Shown here: positions 56,955 to 64,000 of the stretch, in pieces
Layout: each line of letters begins with the position of its first letter
Position numbering within the stretch: the first letter of the stretch is position 1
From: Polyangiaceae bacterium
GTDB taxonomy: Bacteria; Myxococcota_A; Polyangia; Polyangiales; Polyangiaceae
Direction of reading: 5' to 3'
Length of the DNA stretch: 64,000 nt
NCBI GenBank assembly: GCA_013361525.1
Contig: JABFXY010000094.1
Span: 44,555 to 108,554 of the forward strand
The notes under the pieces: generated by a model
Seen by the model: the letters and a program-made list of their open reading frames with translations, nothing else
Told to the model about the DNA's origin: nothing
The model's database searches: none
Position numbers and translations under genes: made by a program

Positions 56955-58580
56955 GTGACTCCTCCCGTTCGTCGGGCGCTTCTCCTCGCCGTCCCCTTGT
57001 TCGCGGCGATCGGCTGCTCGTTCGAGGCGCAGCCGGAGACGTTCGCATCGACACCGGCGATCGAGGTCGTCGCTTCTCCTTCGGCGAGCGCGAGCGCGTC
57101 CGCGGGGAGCGCCATCGTCGATGCAGTCGACGAGCCCGGCGCGCAGGCTCCCGGGCCAGCCGCCTACGCTCGGTACGAGGCCGAGGTCGATCGCAAGTGC
57201 CCGCGACGAACGGACGACGGGTCGACCTGGGGGATGGTCGGCACCGAGATCGAGTACGCAAACTGCCAAGCGACAGTCATCGAAGAAGACCAGCGCAAGT
57301 TGAGCGTGGCAGCGCGTGCGGTGCTGTTGGACGGTGATCCCTCGAGCTCACGTGGGCCTGTTCCGGATCCCGTCGATTCGCTCTGGCGGCGAACGGTCGA
57401 TGCAGCCGCAAACGTGGAAGACGCACAGGAGTGGGTCGACGGATCGCTGCGCGTCTCGGGGACGATGGCCCACAACGTTCGCGCTTGGCGACTCGTTGCG
57501 ACCGACCGCACGTTCGGAGTCGTCGCGCGCGCCCGCCTCGAAGACCGGGCTGCGGACGTCGTCGAGATCGTCGTCGCTCAGGAGAAACAACGGCCTCTGC
57601 CGGCTGTTCGTCTCGCGAAATGGAAGCGATACGCAGCGCTCGCACGCCGCACGGCACCGCACCGCGCGCTACCGGATCCGGACATTTTCGTAAGGAAGAT
57701 GAACGACGCCGATTGGATTGCACTCGAGCGCGACATCGACGCCAGCGAGACCGGCGCGACGAAGCTTGCCGAGGGTTTGTGCCGCGAATGGGCGGCGCTC
57801 CGAGCCGCGCTCCCTTCGTGCGAGACGCGCCTTCGGATCCTGTGGCTGCCGTCGGGCTCCACGGTGAGCGGTGACACATCGAACGATCCGGCCGAGGACG
57901 CGCAGGCAGACCCACCGGACACCGGCCTCGCACCACCGGCCGACGAACCGTACGACTCCGCCCTCGTCGCGCTTCGTGGTGCGTGCCGGCTCGGCGAAGA
58001 GCGAAAGTGCATCGAGGATCACGTCGCGCGCGTGTTGAGCGATCCGGAGATCGCCGCGCTGCCCGGCATCACATCGTGGCGGACGCGGACGAAAGCATTT
58101 CGCGAGCGGCTCTGCGCGGCCGATGCCACATCACGTTTCGCTTCTTTCAGTCACGACACGGAAGGCTGGCTCGCGGCTGCGGACCCCCGCAGCAACTGTT
58201 TCGCGACCGGCGCACTGCTCGAGAGCTATTTGCTCGGGCTCGCCGCAAAAGCGACGAACAGCAACGCCATCACCGAGCACGTGTCCCGACGTGTGGATTG
58301 GGGCAAGCGAGTCCGCGCACAGCTCGAGACGATTGCTGGTCAGTTCGCGAAGCCCTGCGAGGCGACGCCGACGGCGACGTGTGATCGATCCTCGCCGAAG
58401 CAGCGCTCCTCGGTCGCCGGCCGCTTGCACGAAATCATCGACCAAAGCGAGACGCTCGCCAAAGAGCTCTGCACGACGACAGCCCTCGCACCCACACTCG
58501 GTGCCGACTGCGAAGGCCAACTGTCGGCGTACCTGCTGTCCTACGCCGGCGAGCTGGGTAAGCCAGACTTGCTGGAGTGA
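56955..58580 (+). CDS. Predicted lipoprotein, unknown function
   Basis: A 541-residue exported protein starting with GTG. MTPPVRRALLLAVPLFAAIGC is a signal peptide with a lipobox, followed by a Ser/Ala linker. The mature region is helical and Cys-containing, with cysteines in KCPRRTDDG, YANCQATVI, LCREWAALR, PSCETRLR, GACRLGEERKCIED and a similar pattern towards the end (PCEATPTATCDRSS, LCTTTALAPTLGADCEG). These look like repeated disulfide-bonded helical units similar in style to LprI/DUF1311-like domains, but no assignment is firm. It lies 33 nt after the small lipoprotein gene and may share its transcript. Confidence 0.7.
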   Translation: MTPPVRRALLLAVPLFAAIGCSFEAQPETFASTPAIEVVASPSASASASAGSAIVDAVDEPGAQAPGPAAYARYEAEVDRKCPRRTDDGSTWGMVGTEIEYANCQATVIEEDQRKLSVAARAVLLDGDPSSSRGPVPDPVDSLWRRTVDAAANVEDAQEWVDGSLRVSGTMAHNVRAWRLVATDRTFGVVARARLEDRAADVVEIVVAQEKQRPLPAVRLAKWKRYAALARRTAPHRALPDPDIFVRKMNDADWIALERDIDASETGATKLAEGLCREWAALRAALPSCETRLRILWLPSGSTVSGDTSNDPAEDAQADPPDTGLAPPADEPYDSALVALRGACRLGEERKCIEDHVARVLSDPEIAALPGITSWRTRTKAFRERLCAADATSRFASFSHDTEGWLAAADPRSNCFATGALLESYLLGLAAKATNSNAITEHVSRRVDWGKRVRAQLETIAGQFAKPCEATPTATCDRSSPKQRSSVAGRLHEIIDQSETLAKELCTTTALAPTLGADCEGQLSAYLLSYAGELGKPDLLE

Positions 58581-58730
58581 CTGTCCGCCGCGCCGGACAC
58601 CCTCCTCGAGGCTGTCGACTCGAGCGTACACCGCACTCGAGCCTCACGACGAATACCGCGTAGTCCCGCGAGTTTCGGACCTGGCATCACGGCTGCAATC
58701 CCCTCGGGAACCAACCCCGAGGAGGTTCCC

Positions 58731-59231
58731 GTGAACAAGATCGCTCGCCGCTCCGCATTCTTCGCCGCTGTCGGCGCCCTCTGCCTCGCTGCCTGCGCCG
58801 ACGTCGACTCGCAGCAGGACCTGGCGGAGGACACCGAAGAGTCGGCGCAAACGATCACCCTCGCGGACATCACCGGCAAGTGGCAGTTCGTTTACGACGA
58901 CGCGCGCCGCACGGCGGTCGAAGCCGAGCTGTCGAAGAAGATCACCGACCCCGCCGAGCGCGCGAAGGCCTTCGCGGAGGCAGAGAAAGAAGCCGCCGCG
59001 TCGGAGGTCGAATTCACCTCTGACGGGCAATACGTCTCCCGTGTTTACGGCGAGGAGATCCTTCGGGTCGCGAAGCTCGATGTCGGGCGCGCCGAAGGCA
59101 AGACACTCCACATCAAGGCGGAGGTGCGCGGCCGCACGCTTTCGATCCCCGTCACGCTCGCCGACGAAAACATGCTCGTCATGGCGGATCCGGCGAAGGG
59201 GAATCTCGCGTTCCGTCGCGTCGCGGATTGA
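58731..59231 (+). CDS. Small predicted lipoprotein
   Basis: A 166-residue protein starting with GTG, preceded by a very strong Shine-Dalgarno (GAGGAGG). The signal peptide ends LAAC (lipobox). The mature part has a stretch of charged helix (DPAERAKAFAEAEKEAAASE) between beta segments (ITGKWQFVYDD and LHIKAEVRGRTLSIPVTL), consistent with a small lipocalin-like or beta-sandwich fold, but the family is unknown. It stands alone, 150 nt after the preceding gene. Confidence 0.75.
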   Translation: MNKIARRSAFFAAVGALCLAACADVDSQQDLAEDTEESAQTITLADITGKWQFVYDDARRTAVEAELSKKITDPAERAKAFAEAEKEAAASEVEFTSDGQYVSRVYGEEILRVAKLDVGRAEGKTLHIKAEVRGRTLSIPVTLADENMLVMADPAKGNLAFRRVAD

Positions 59232-59318
59232 ACGGGCTGAACAGCAGTCCCCGGTGGCGATCGACATTGTGTTTACGGCCGCCCGTAAGCGCCACGCGTC
59301 GCTGTAGTCTGCACGGCT

Positions 59319-60686
59319 ATGGACCTTCGGGGACCTGCAAGATCCGTCGTTCCGGCGATTACCCTGTTGGCGCTCACCGCGGGTTGCGCAGTGGTCGTCG
59401 AAGACCCGCTCGAAGAAGGCGGCGCCGGGGGTGGCTTCGCCGGGGGCGATGCCGTCGGCGGCCAAAACACCGGGGCGGGCGGCGAAGCGACCGGCGCTGG
59501 CGGAGAAGGCGGACAAGGCGGTGGTGGGCCGGTGCCGCGCAACATCGAGGTGGAATACGCCATCGACCCGGCCTATGCGGACTCCGCGTTCATCGTCGTG
59601 AGCGCCGTCGATGGTGCCTTCAAATCCTACGTCTCTGCCGCCGACTCGCCGACGTTGGTGGAGGTCGTCGACGGAGACTTGGTGTCGTACTTCGATAGCG
59701 GCATCGTCGACGCACCGTCCATCGAGTCTTATCGCGTCACCGCGGAGGTGGATCGCATCTCGAACGTATTCGGGCTCCCGATGTACCTCCAAGCATGCGA
59801 GCCGATCGAGCCGATGCAGCTCACCGTTTCCGTCCCGAGTGTGCCGGGCGCGACGTCGTATCGCGTGTACGTCGAGCCGGGCCAATCCAAACAGAGCCCC
59901 GAGCCGTTCGAGGCCAGCTTCGAGGTGAGCTGCGCCAGTGGTCCGATCAACGTCTTTGCGACCGCCCTGTCCGCGGGGGGAATCGTCGCCTACGAGATGG
60001 TGGAGGACGTCCCGGTTCAGCCGGGCGGCGCCGCACACGTTCAGCTCGAGCTATCCGAGACGGAGCGTAAGACGGTGACCGTCGAGGTTGGCGCGGTAGA
60101 GGGGACCGACGAGGTCACGGCGGGCGCTCACTGGATCGGATTCGATTTCGGGACGATCAGTCCGACCGCTCAAGCGCAATCGTTCGCGCCGCCTGCGGGT
60201 CCCTTCACGTTTGCTCCCTCCCTCATTTCGCCGCCGGCGGGTTATCCCGTGATTGTCGCCCATGGCACATATCCGAAGGGGAATGGCGCCTGTCGTGAAT
60301 CTGGGTTCGCGCATTTCGGGTTCGCCGAAACGCTGACGTTCGATGTCGGAGGGCTCGCGGATCCCCGTCCGGCAGACGGACATTCGTGGAGCTTCGCCGA
60401 CGACGGAGAGATCGGTGATTCGCTCCGGCAGTCATGGACGTTCGACTCCGACGTCCGCTGGGTCATGCACGAAGACCCCGCGCGGCCTCCGCTGCCCTCG
60501 GTTTTCCCCCAATTGCCGGAAGACCTGCCATCGGAGATCGTGCGGCCGCAGGGAGTGCAGCGGCTCGATCTCGTCAGACACGAAGCTTGGGACCAACTCG
60601 ACGGTTACGCCGACACGCTCCGCGGAGAGCTGGGCGACTACGCCGACTGGACGGAGCGCTACCGCAACTTCTCCCCCTGCGAGTGA
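59319..60686 (+). CDS. Duplicated lipoprotein, copy 1
   Basis: A 455-residue lipoprotein. MDLRGPARSVVPAITLLALTAGC is the signal peptide; a Gly/Thr linker (GGAGGGFAGGDAVGGQ) follows. The mature region begins with a beta-rich domain (VEYAIDPAYADSAFIVVSAVDGAFKSYV, TVSVPSVPGATSYRVYVEPG) that resembles fibronectin-type or Ig-like sandwich domains. Two further beta domains follow, the last containing PRPADGHSWSFADDGEIGDSL. It contains scattered cysteines that may form disulfides. Its paralog lies directly downstream; both may be surface-exposed. No function can be given. Confidence 0.77.
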   Translation: MDLRGPARSVVPAITLLALTAGCAVVVEDPLEEGGAGGGFAGGDAVGGQNTGAGGEATGAGGEGGQGGGGPVPRNIEVEYAIDPAYADSAFIVVSAVDGAFKSYVSAADSPTLVEVVDGDLVSYFDSGIVDAPSIESYRVTAEVDRISNVFGLPMYLQACEPIEPMQLTVSVPSVPGATSYRVYVEPGQSKQSPEPFEASFEVSCASGPINVFATALSAGGIVAYEMVEDVPVQPGGAAHVQLELSETERKTVTVEVGAVEGTDEVTAGAHWIGFDFGTISPTAQAQSFAPPAGPFTFAPSLISPPAGYPVIVAHGTYPKGNGACRESGFAHFGFAETLTFDVGGLADPRPADGHSWSFADDGEIGDSLRQSWTFDSDVRWVMHEDPARPPLPSVFPQLPEDLPSEIVRPQGVQRLDLVRHEAWDQLDGYADTLRGELGDYADWTERYRNFSPCE

Positions 60687-60763
60687 GGCGCCGAGACATC
60701 AGCTTTGCGGTGGATGTTTCCGCCCATCGGCAAGCGCCGCGCTTCGCTGTAGTCTTCACGGCC

Positions 60764-62131
60764 ATGTACGTTCGGGGGCCTGCAAAATCCTTTGCGCCGG
60801 TGATTGCCCTGTTGGCGCTCGCCGCGGGTTGCGCCGTCGTCATCGAGGATCCTCTCGAAGAAGGCGGCGCCGGGGGTGGCATCGCTGGAGGCAACGCCAC
60901 CGGCGGACAAACCAACAGCGCAGGTGGCGAAGCGAACGGCGCAGGCGGAGAGGGCGGACAAGGCGGTAGTGAGCCGGTCCCGCGCAAGATCGAGGTCGAA
61001 TTCGCCATCGACCCGGCATTTCTAGACGGCGCATTCATCGTCGTCAGCGCCGTCGATGGGGCTTTCAAGTCCTACGTCCCTGCCGCGGACTCGCCGACGT
61101 TCGTCGAGGTCGTAGACGGAGACTTGGTGTCATTCTTCGACGGCGACAACGGCTCCTCACCGCTCATCGAGTCCTACCGGGTTACGCCGGAGGTAGATCG
61201 GATCTCGAACGCAGCCGAAGGGCTGGGGTTTTTCCCTGGATGCGAGCCGATCGAGCCGATGCAGCTCACCGTTTCGGTTCCGAGCGTGCCGGGCGCGACG
61301 TCTTATCGCGTGTACTTGGAGCCGGGTTCATCCAAACAGAGCTCCGAGCCGTTCGAGGCCAGCTTCGAGGTGACCTGCGCCAGTGGCCCGCTCAATGTTT
61401 TTGCAACCGCCCTCTTCGGTTCTGAAATCGTCGCGTACGAGATGGTCGAGGACGTTCCGCTGCAACCGGGCGGCTCCGCACACGTGGAGCTCGAGCTGTC
61501 CGAGACGGCACGCACAACGATGACCATCAACGTCGGTGATGTGGATGGTGCCGACGAGGTCGCGGCGTCCGCGCACTGGAACGGCCTCTATTTCGGGACG
61601 GTCATGCAAAGCCTTGAAGGGCAATCGTTCGCGCCGCCGGAGGGCCCCTTCACGTTCGCGCCCGCAATTATCTCCCCCCCGGGGGGTTATCCCGTGGTGA
61701 TGGCCTCCGGCACGTACCCGAAGGTGAACGGCGCCTGCCGTACGTCCGGGTTTTCGCACCTCGGGTTCACCGACGAAACACTGACGTTCGATGTCGGCGC
61801 GCTCGCTGAGCCACGACCGACGGATCGGCATTCTTGGAGCTTCGTCGACGACGGCGAGATCGGCGATTCGCTCTGGCAGTCATGGACATTCGACTTCGAC
61901 GTTCGCTGGCTCGTGCACGAAGATCCCGCGCGGCCTCCGCTGCCGTCGGTTTTCCCGCAGTTGCCCGACGACCTGCCGCCGGAGCTCGTGCGGCCGCAGG
62001 GAACGCAGGAGCTCTACAGCGTCGGCCACGAAGCTTGGGACCGATACGAGGGTTTCGCCGACAGCACTCACGGCGACAAAAGCATCTTCGAAGGGAGCAA
62101 TCGCTTCCGAAACTTCGTCCCCTGCGAGTGA
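60764..62131 (+). CDS. Duplicated lipoprotein, copy 2
   Basis: A 455-residue paralog of the preceding gene with the same organisation: signal peptide MYVRGPAKSFAPVIALLALAAGC, Gly/Asn/Thr linker, and three beta domains. Differences cluster in the first domain (FFDGDNGSSPLIESYRVTPEVDRISNAAEGLGFF replaces the shorter equivalent in copy 1) and in the linker, while VSVPSVPGATSYRVYLEPGSSKQSSEPFEASFEV is almost unchanged. The ATG at 60764 is fixed by the match with copy 1; the frame is open upstream to 60434. The pair has begun to diverge rather than being homogenised. Confidence 0.77.
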   Translation: MYVRGPAKSFAPVIALLALAAGCAVVIEDPLEEGGAGGGIAGGNATGGQTNSAGGEANGAGGEGGQGGSEPVPRKIEVEFAIDPAFLDGAFIVVSAVDGAFKSYVPAADSPTFVEVVDGDLVSFFDGDNGSSPLIESYRVTPEVDRISNAAEGLGFFPGCEPIEPMQLTVSVPSVPGATSYRVYLEPGSSKQSSEPFEASFEVTCASGPLNVFATALFGSEIVAYEMVEDVPLQPGGSAHVELELSETARTTMTINVGDVDGADEVAASAHWNGLYFGTVMQSLEGQSFAPPEGPFTFAPAIISPPGGYPVVMASGTYPKVNGACRTSGFSHLGFTDETLTFDVGALAEPRPTDRHSWSFVDDGEIGDSLWQSWTFDFDVRWLVHEDPARPPLPSVFPQLPDDLPPELVRPQGTQELYSVGHEAWDRYEGFADSTHGDKSIFEGSNRFRNFVPCE

Positions 62132-62246
62132 GCCCTCGAGACATCAGCTTTACGGTGTAGGAGGAATTGTTCGTCATCCCACCGCCAGGTTGAGATGTCC
62201 TCGAAATGTCACACAGTTGCCGGCTCGGCCTTGGTAAGGGGTGCAC

Positions 62247-63218
62247 ATGAAGCCTCGCACCTCCACCTCCAGGTCTCTAGCGGTCGTCGCTCTCCTCACC
62301 TCCAGCGCCTTGGCGTCCGCCTGCAACGGTAGCGACGGCAACATCGGCCAGGACCAGAGCGACGTCACGAGCAAGACGACCTACGTCGACTTGGGCGACT
62401 TCGTCAGCACCGACGCCGACATCGAGCGGTGGATCGAGATCCGACAGGGTCTCACGCACGACTTCGATCAAATCTGCGGCGACACGTTTTGCGGCGGCGA
62501 CTTCAGCAACATCTACTCGCTGGGCTTCACCTGCTCGGTGTCCAGCATTCAGGGGCGCATTCGCGAGTGCGTGTGGACCTTCGCCGCGAGCGACGAGCTG
62601 ATCGACGGCGCCTCCGGCAACATCGCGAGCACCATTCCCTTCTACGAGTGCCGCGTTCGCCCGACCGGCACCGTGCGCAACTTCCTCCCCGCATTCCAGA
62701 GCAACGACTACCTCCACAGCGAGCTGCCCGGCCTCGATGGCTCGCTGTATGACCAGCTCGGCGACTGCTTCGATGCGCCGCTCGACGGTGACCCGCTGCC
62801 CGAGCCCACCGACGGCAACTACACCGATGCTGCGAGCAACCTCGAGGGCGACGAGATCGACGCCTGGTACACGATGACCGCAGCGCTCCGCGAGAGCTTC
62901 GACCAAGCCTGCGGCGACTCGTTCTGCGAGGGTGAATACACGAACCTCCAGCCGCTCCGCTTTCGCTGCAGCCTCGACACCGACAGCGGCCTCCTCGGCA
63001 CGTGCGCGTGGATGTTTGCGGGCAGCAACGTCGAGCGCAACGCCAAGGGCTTCAACGTGATCGACTCCGAGTCTTACGTCTGCACGTTCCCGGTCGACGC
63101 GACGCCTGCGGCTCTCACCGCGGCGCTCGATCCCGAGGCCGACGGCGAGGACCTCCTGCATCGCCCGCTGCCGGGCTCGACCGTCACGTTGAACGACGTG
63201 CTCATCGACTGCCTCTGA
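62247..63218 (+). CDS. Lipoprotein made of two duplicated Cys-rich domains
   Basis: A 323-residue lipoprotein. The signal peptide ends LASAC (Cys26); the ATG at 62247 is preferred to a GTG six nt upstream. The mature part consists of two homologous domains (about residues 46-175 and 192-323), each with the pattern FDQ.CGD.FC.G, then N...L.F.CS, G....C.W.FA.S, a later Y.C, and a closing LPG....L.D.L.DC. Five or six cysteines per domain are conserved, indicating disulfide-stabilised folds. No named family is recognised. A good terminator follows at 63245. Confidence 0.8.
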   Translation: MKPRTSTSRSLAVVALLTSSALASACNGSDGNIGQDQSDVTSKTTYVDLGDFVSTDADIERWIEIRQGLTHDFDQICGDTFCGGDFSNIYSLGFTCSVSSIQGRIRECVWTFAASDELIDGASGNIASTIPFYECRVRPTGTVRNFLPAFQSNDYLHSELPGLDGSLYDQLGDCFDAPLDGDPLPEPTDGNYTDAASNLEGDEIDAWYTMTAALRESFDQACGDSFCEGEYTNLQPLRFRCSLDTDSGLLGTCAWMFAGSNVERNAKGFNVIDSESYVCTFPVDATPAALTAALDPEADGEDLLHRPLPGSTVTLNDVLIDCL

Positions 63219-63244
63219 TCGGCAATCGAGACCAATGAAGCAGA

Positions 63245-63280
63245 AAGCGGCGACGTTTCGAACGTCGCCGCTTCGCTTTT
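63245..63280 (+). terminator. Rho-independent terminator
   Basis: AAGCGGCGACGTT (63245-63257) pairs perfectly with AACGTCGCCGCTT (63261-63273) around a TCG loop, followed by CGCTTTTG. It ends the two-domain lipoprotein gene and lies 15 nt before the stop of the convergent Cys-rich gene, so it may work in both directions. Confidence 0.8.
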
Positions 63281-63294
63281 GTTCTATCGCCTTA

Positions 63295-64000
63295 TCACGT
63301 CGGAACGGCGTAGCAGCAGCCGGTGATACACGAATAGTCCGCCGGGCACGGATCCTGACCGGAGAGGCCGCACTCCTGCACTCCATCCGGGCATTGCTGC
63401 CCGGTGCCACCACCACCGGCACCACCGGTGCCGCCGCCGCCCTCGCCCTGGCACTCGGGCCCCGGCGGGGGCTTACCGATGCAGATCTCGCACGGCGCGC
63501 AGTCGTTGAAGCAGCTCGTCACGGGCTGGCAGGGGTGGCAAACCGCTGGATTCGCGACCTCTGCCTGCGTGCAGACTGTGTCGCCGTTGGCACCGATCGA
63601 TCCCAACCAGACGAAGGCGCCGCTGCCGGCCGGCAGCTCGCAACAACCGAAGCAATCGCACCCGTTCGGCGTGAGCGGACCGCAATAGTCGTAACACTCC
63701 TGCGATTGAGCATCGTCGAGGTCCGAGCAAGTCTGGCCCTGACCGACGACGTAATCGTCCCCCGCGAACTCGCAATCCGCGCCGTTCTCCGGCTCGGGGT
63801 AATAGTCTCGCGCGACCTCGTGCTGGTCGCAGCGGTGATCCCAATAGCAATCGTCGTTACCCGCACCGCTGTCTTGATCGAAATAGCAATCGACCGCGCA
63901 CGGCGGCCCCATTTGGCCGGGGATTCCACCGTAATAGCTGTCCTCGGTGTTGTCGCACGGGCCCAGGCAATCGGGGTCGACCGTGTCGAGCAGCCCGTCG
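63295..64000 (-). CDS. Cys-rich secreted protein, C-terminal part (gene continues beyond window)
   Basis: The frame is open from the window edge to the stop at 63295, giving the last 234 or so residues of a longer protein. It is exceptionally Cys- and Asp/Gly-rich: DGLLDTVDPDCLGPCDN, DCYFDQDSGAGNDDCYWDHRCDQHE, CYDYCGPLTPNGCDCFGCCEL and a final CPADYSCITGCCYAVPT, with a Gly-rich linker (GEGGGGTGGAGGGGTG). The Asp-rich DxxDPDC unit resembles the calcium-binding repeats seen in myxobacterial surface proteins. N-terminus, signal and full domain layout are not visible. The internal Met at 63912 is not the start. Confidence 0.7.
   Translation of the reverse strand, partial: DGLLDTVDPDCLGPCDNTEDSYYGGIPGQMGPPCAVDCYFDQDSGAGNDDCYWDHRCDQHEVARDYYPEPENGADCEFAGDDYVVGQGQTCSDLDDAQSQECYDYCGPLTPNGCDCFGCCELPAGSGAFVWLGSIGANGDTVCTQAEVANPAVCHPCQPVTSCFNDCAPCEICIGKPPPGPECQGEGGGGTGGAGGGGTGQQCPDGVQECGLSGQDPCPADYSCITGCCYAVPT

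Larger units (their letters stand above)
59266..62160 (+). repeat. Tandem duplication of a 1.45-kb lipoprotein gene unit
   Basis: Two neighbouring genes (59319-60686 and 60764-62131) encode proteins of identical length (455 residues) and close sequence. The similarity extends into the leaders (for example GCTGTAGTCT.CACGGC directly before both ATGs) and the trailers (GAGACATCAGCTTT after both stops), so the whole unit with its control region was copied. Confidence 0.85.

Overview
This is a 64 kb piece of a high-GC bacterial chromosome. It is densely coding, with 54 supported protein genes, and I see no rRNA, tRNA, CRISPR array, prophage or intact insertion sequence. Several traits point to Myxococcota, most likely the Polyangia (Sorangium-like) branch: two large Ser/Thr protein kinases, a sigma-54 activator, many lipoproteins with a lipobox followed by Gly/Ser/Thr-rich linkers, Cys-rich secreted proteins, a bacterial calpain, and a quinone-linked SdhCAB plus complex I. 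The placement is an inference from gene content.

Layout. 1-1740: etfB (5' cut by the window edge) and etfA, then a terminator. 1860-3320: two lipoproteins, one with an FGE/SUMF1 fold. 3364-5457: operon of a DUF3052 protein, a phospholipase D/cardiolipin synthase and a gamma-glutamylcyclotransferase-like protein. 5458-6090: non-coding stretch with a palindrome cluster that recurs at 56175. 6091-10634: RND efflux adaptor and pump. 10678-15364: glycine-zipper protein, a kinase pair (APS-kinase-like and APH-like, ATGA overlap), and a large lipoprotein with one heme-c motif. 15386-26120: signalling block of kinase plus truncated globin, a lipoprotein, two overlapping LuxR-type regulators, a sigma-54 activator and a PknK-like kinase/ATPase. 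26578-29943: gcvP and bolA. 30104-34321: CorC/HlyC membrane protein with an apparent ATT start, DUF2169 protein, NIF-type phosphatase, YjbR protein. 34440-38003: hairpin leader and sdhCAB.

38031-42671: lipoprotein, DUF2252 protein, calpain and partner, plsC. 42668-44540: gatB and rlpA, head to head with overlapping start codons. 44559-44680: long inverted repeat. 44698-48493: papain-fold protein lacking its catalytic Cys, Eis-type acetyltransferase, propeller-like lipoprotein, lone receiver domain. 48703-56092: lipoprotein, then nuoABCDGHI on the minus strand. 56502-64000: lipoprotein island with a tandem gene duplication and a gene whose two halves are duplicates.

Central energy metabolism is well represented: ETF, succinate dehydrogenase and complex I all feed the quinone pool. 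The local nuo cluster lacks nuoE, nuoF and nuoJKLMN, so complex I must be completed elsewhere. I found no clear new multi-gene system. The best leads are structural oddities: the NuoH insertion with an EF-hand-like loop, the papain-fold pseudoenzyme, the ATT start, the dispersed palindromes, and the duplicated lipoprotein genes.
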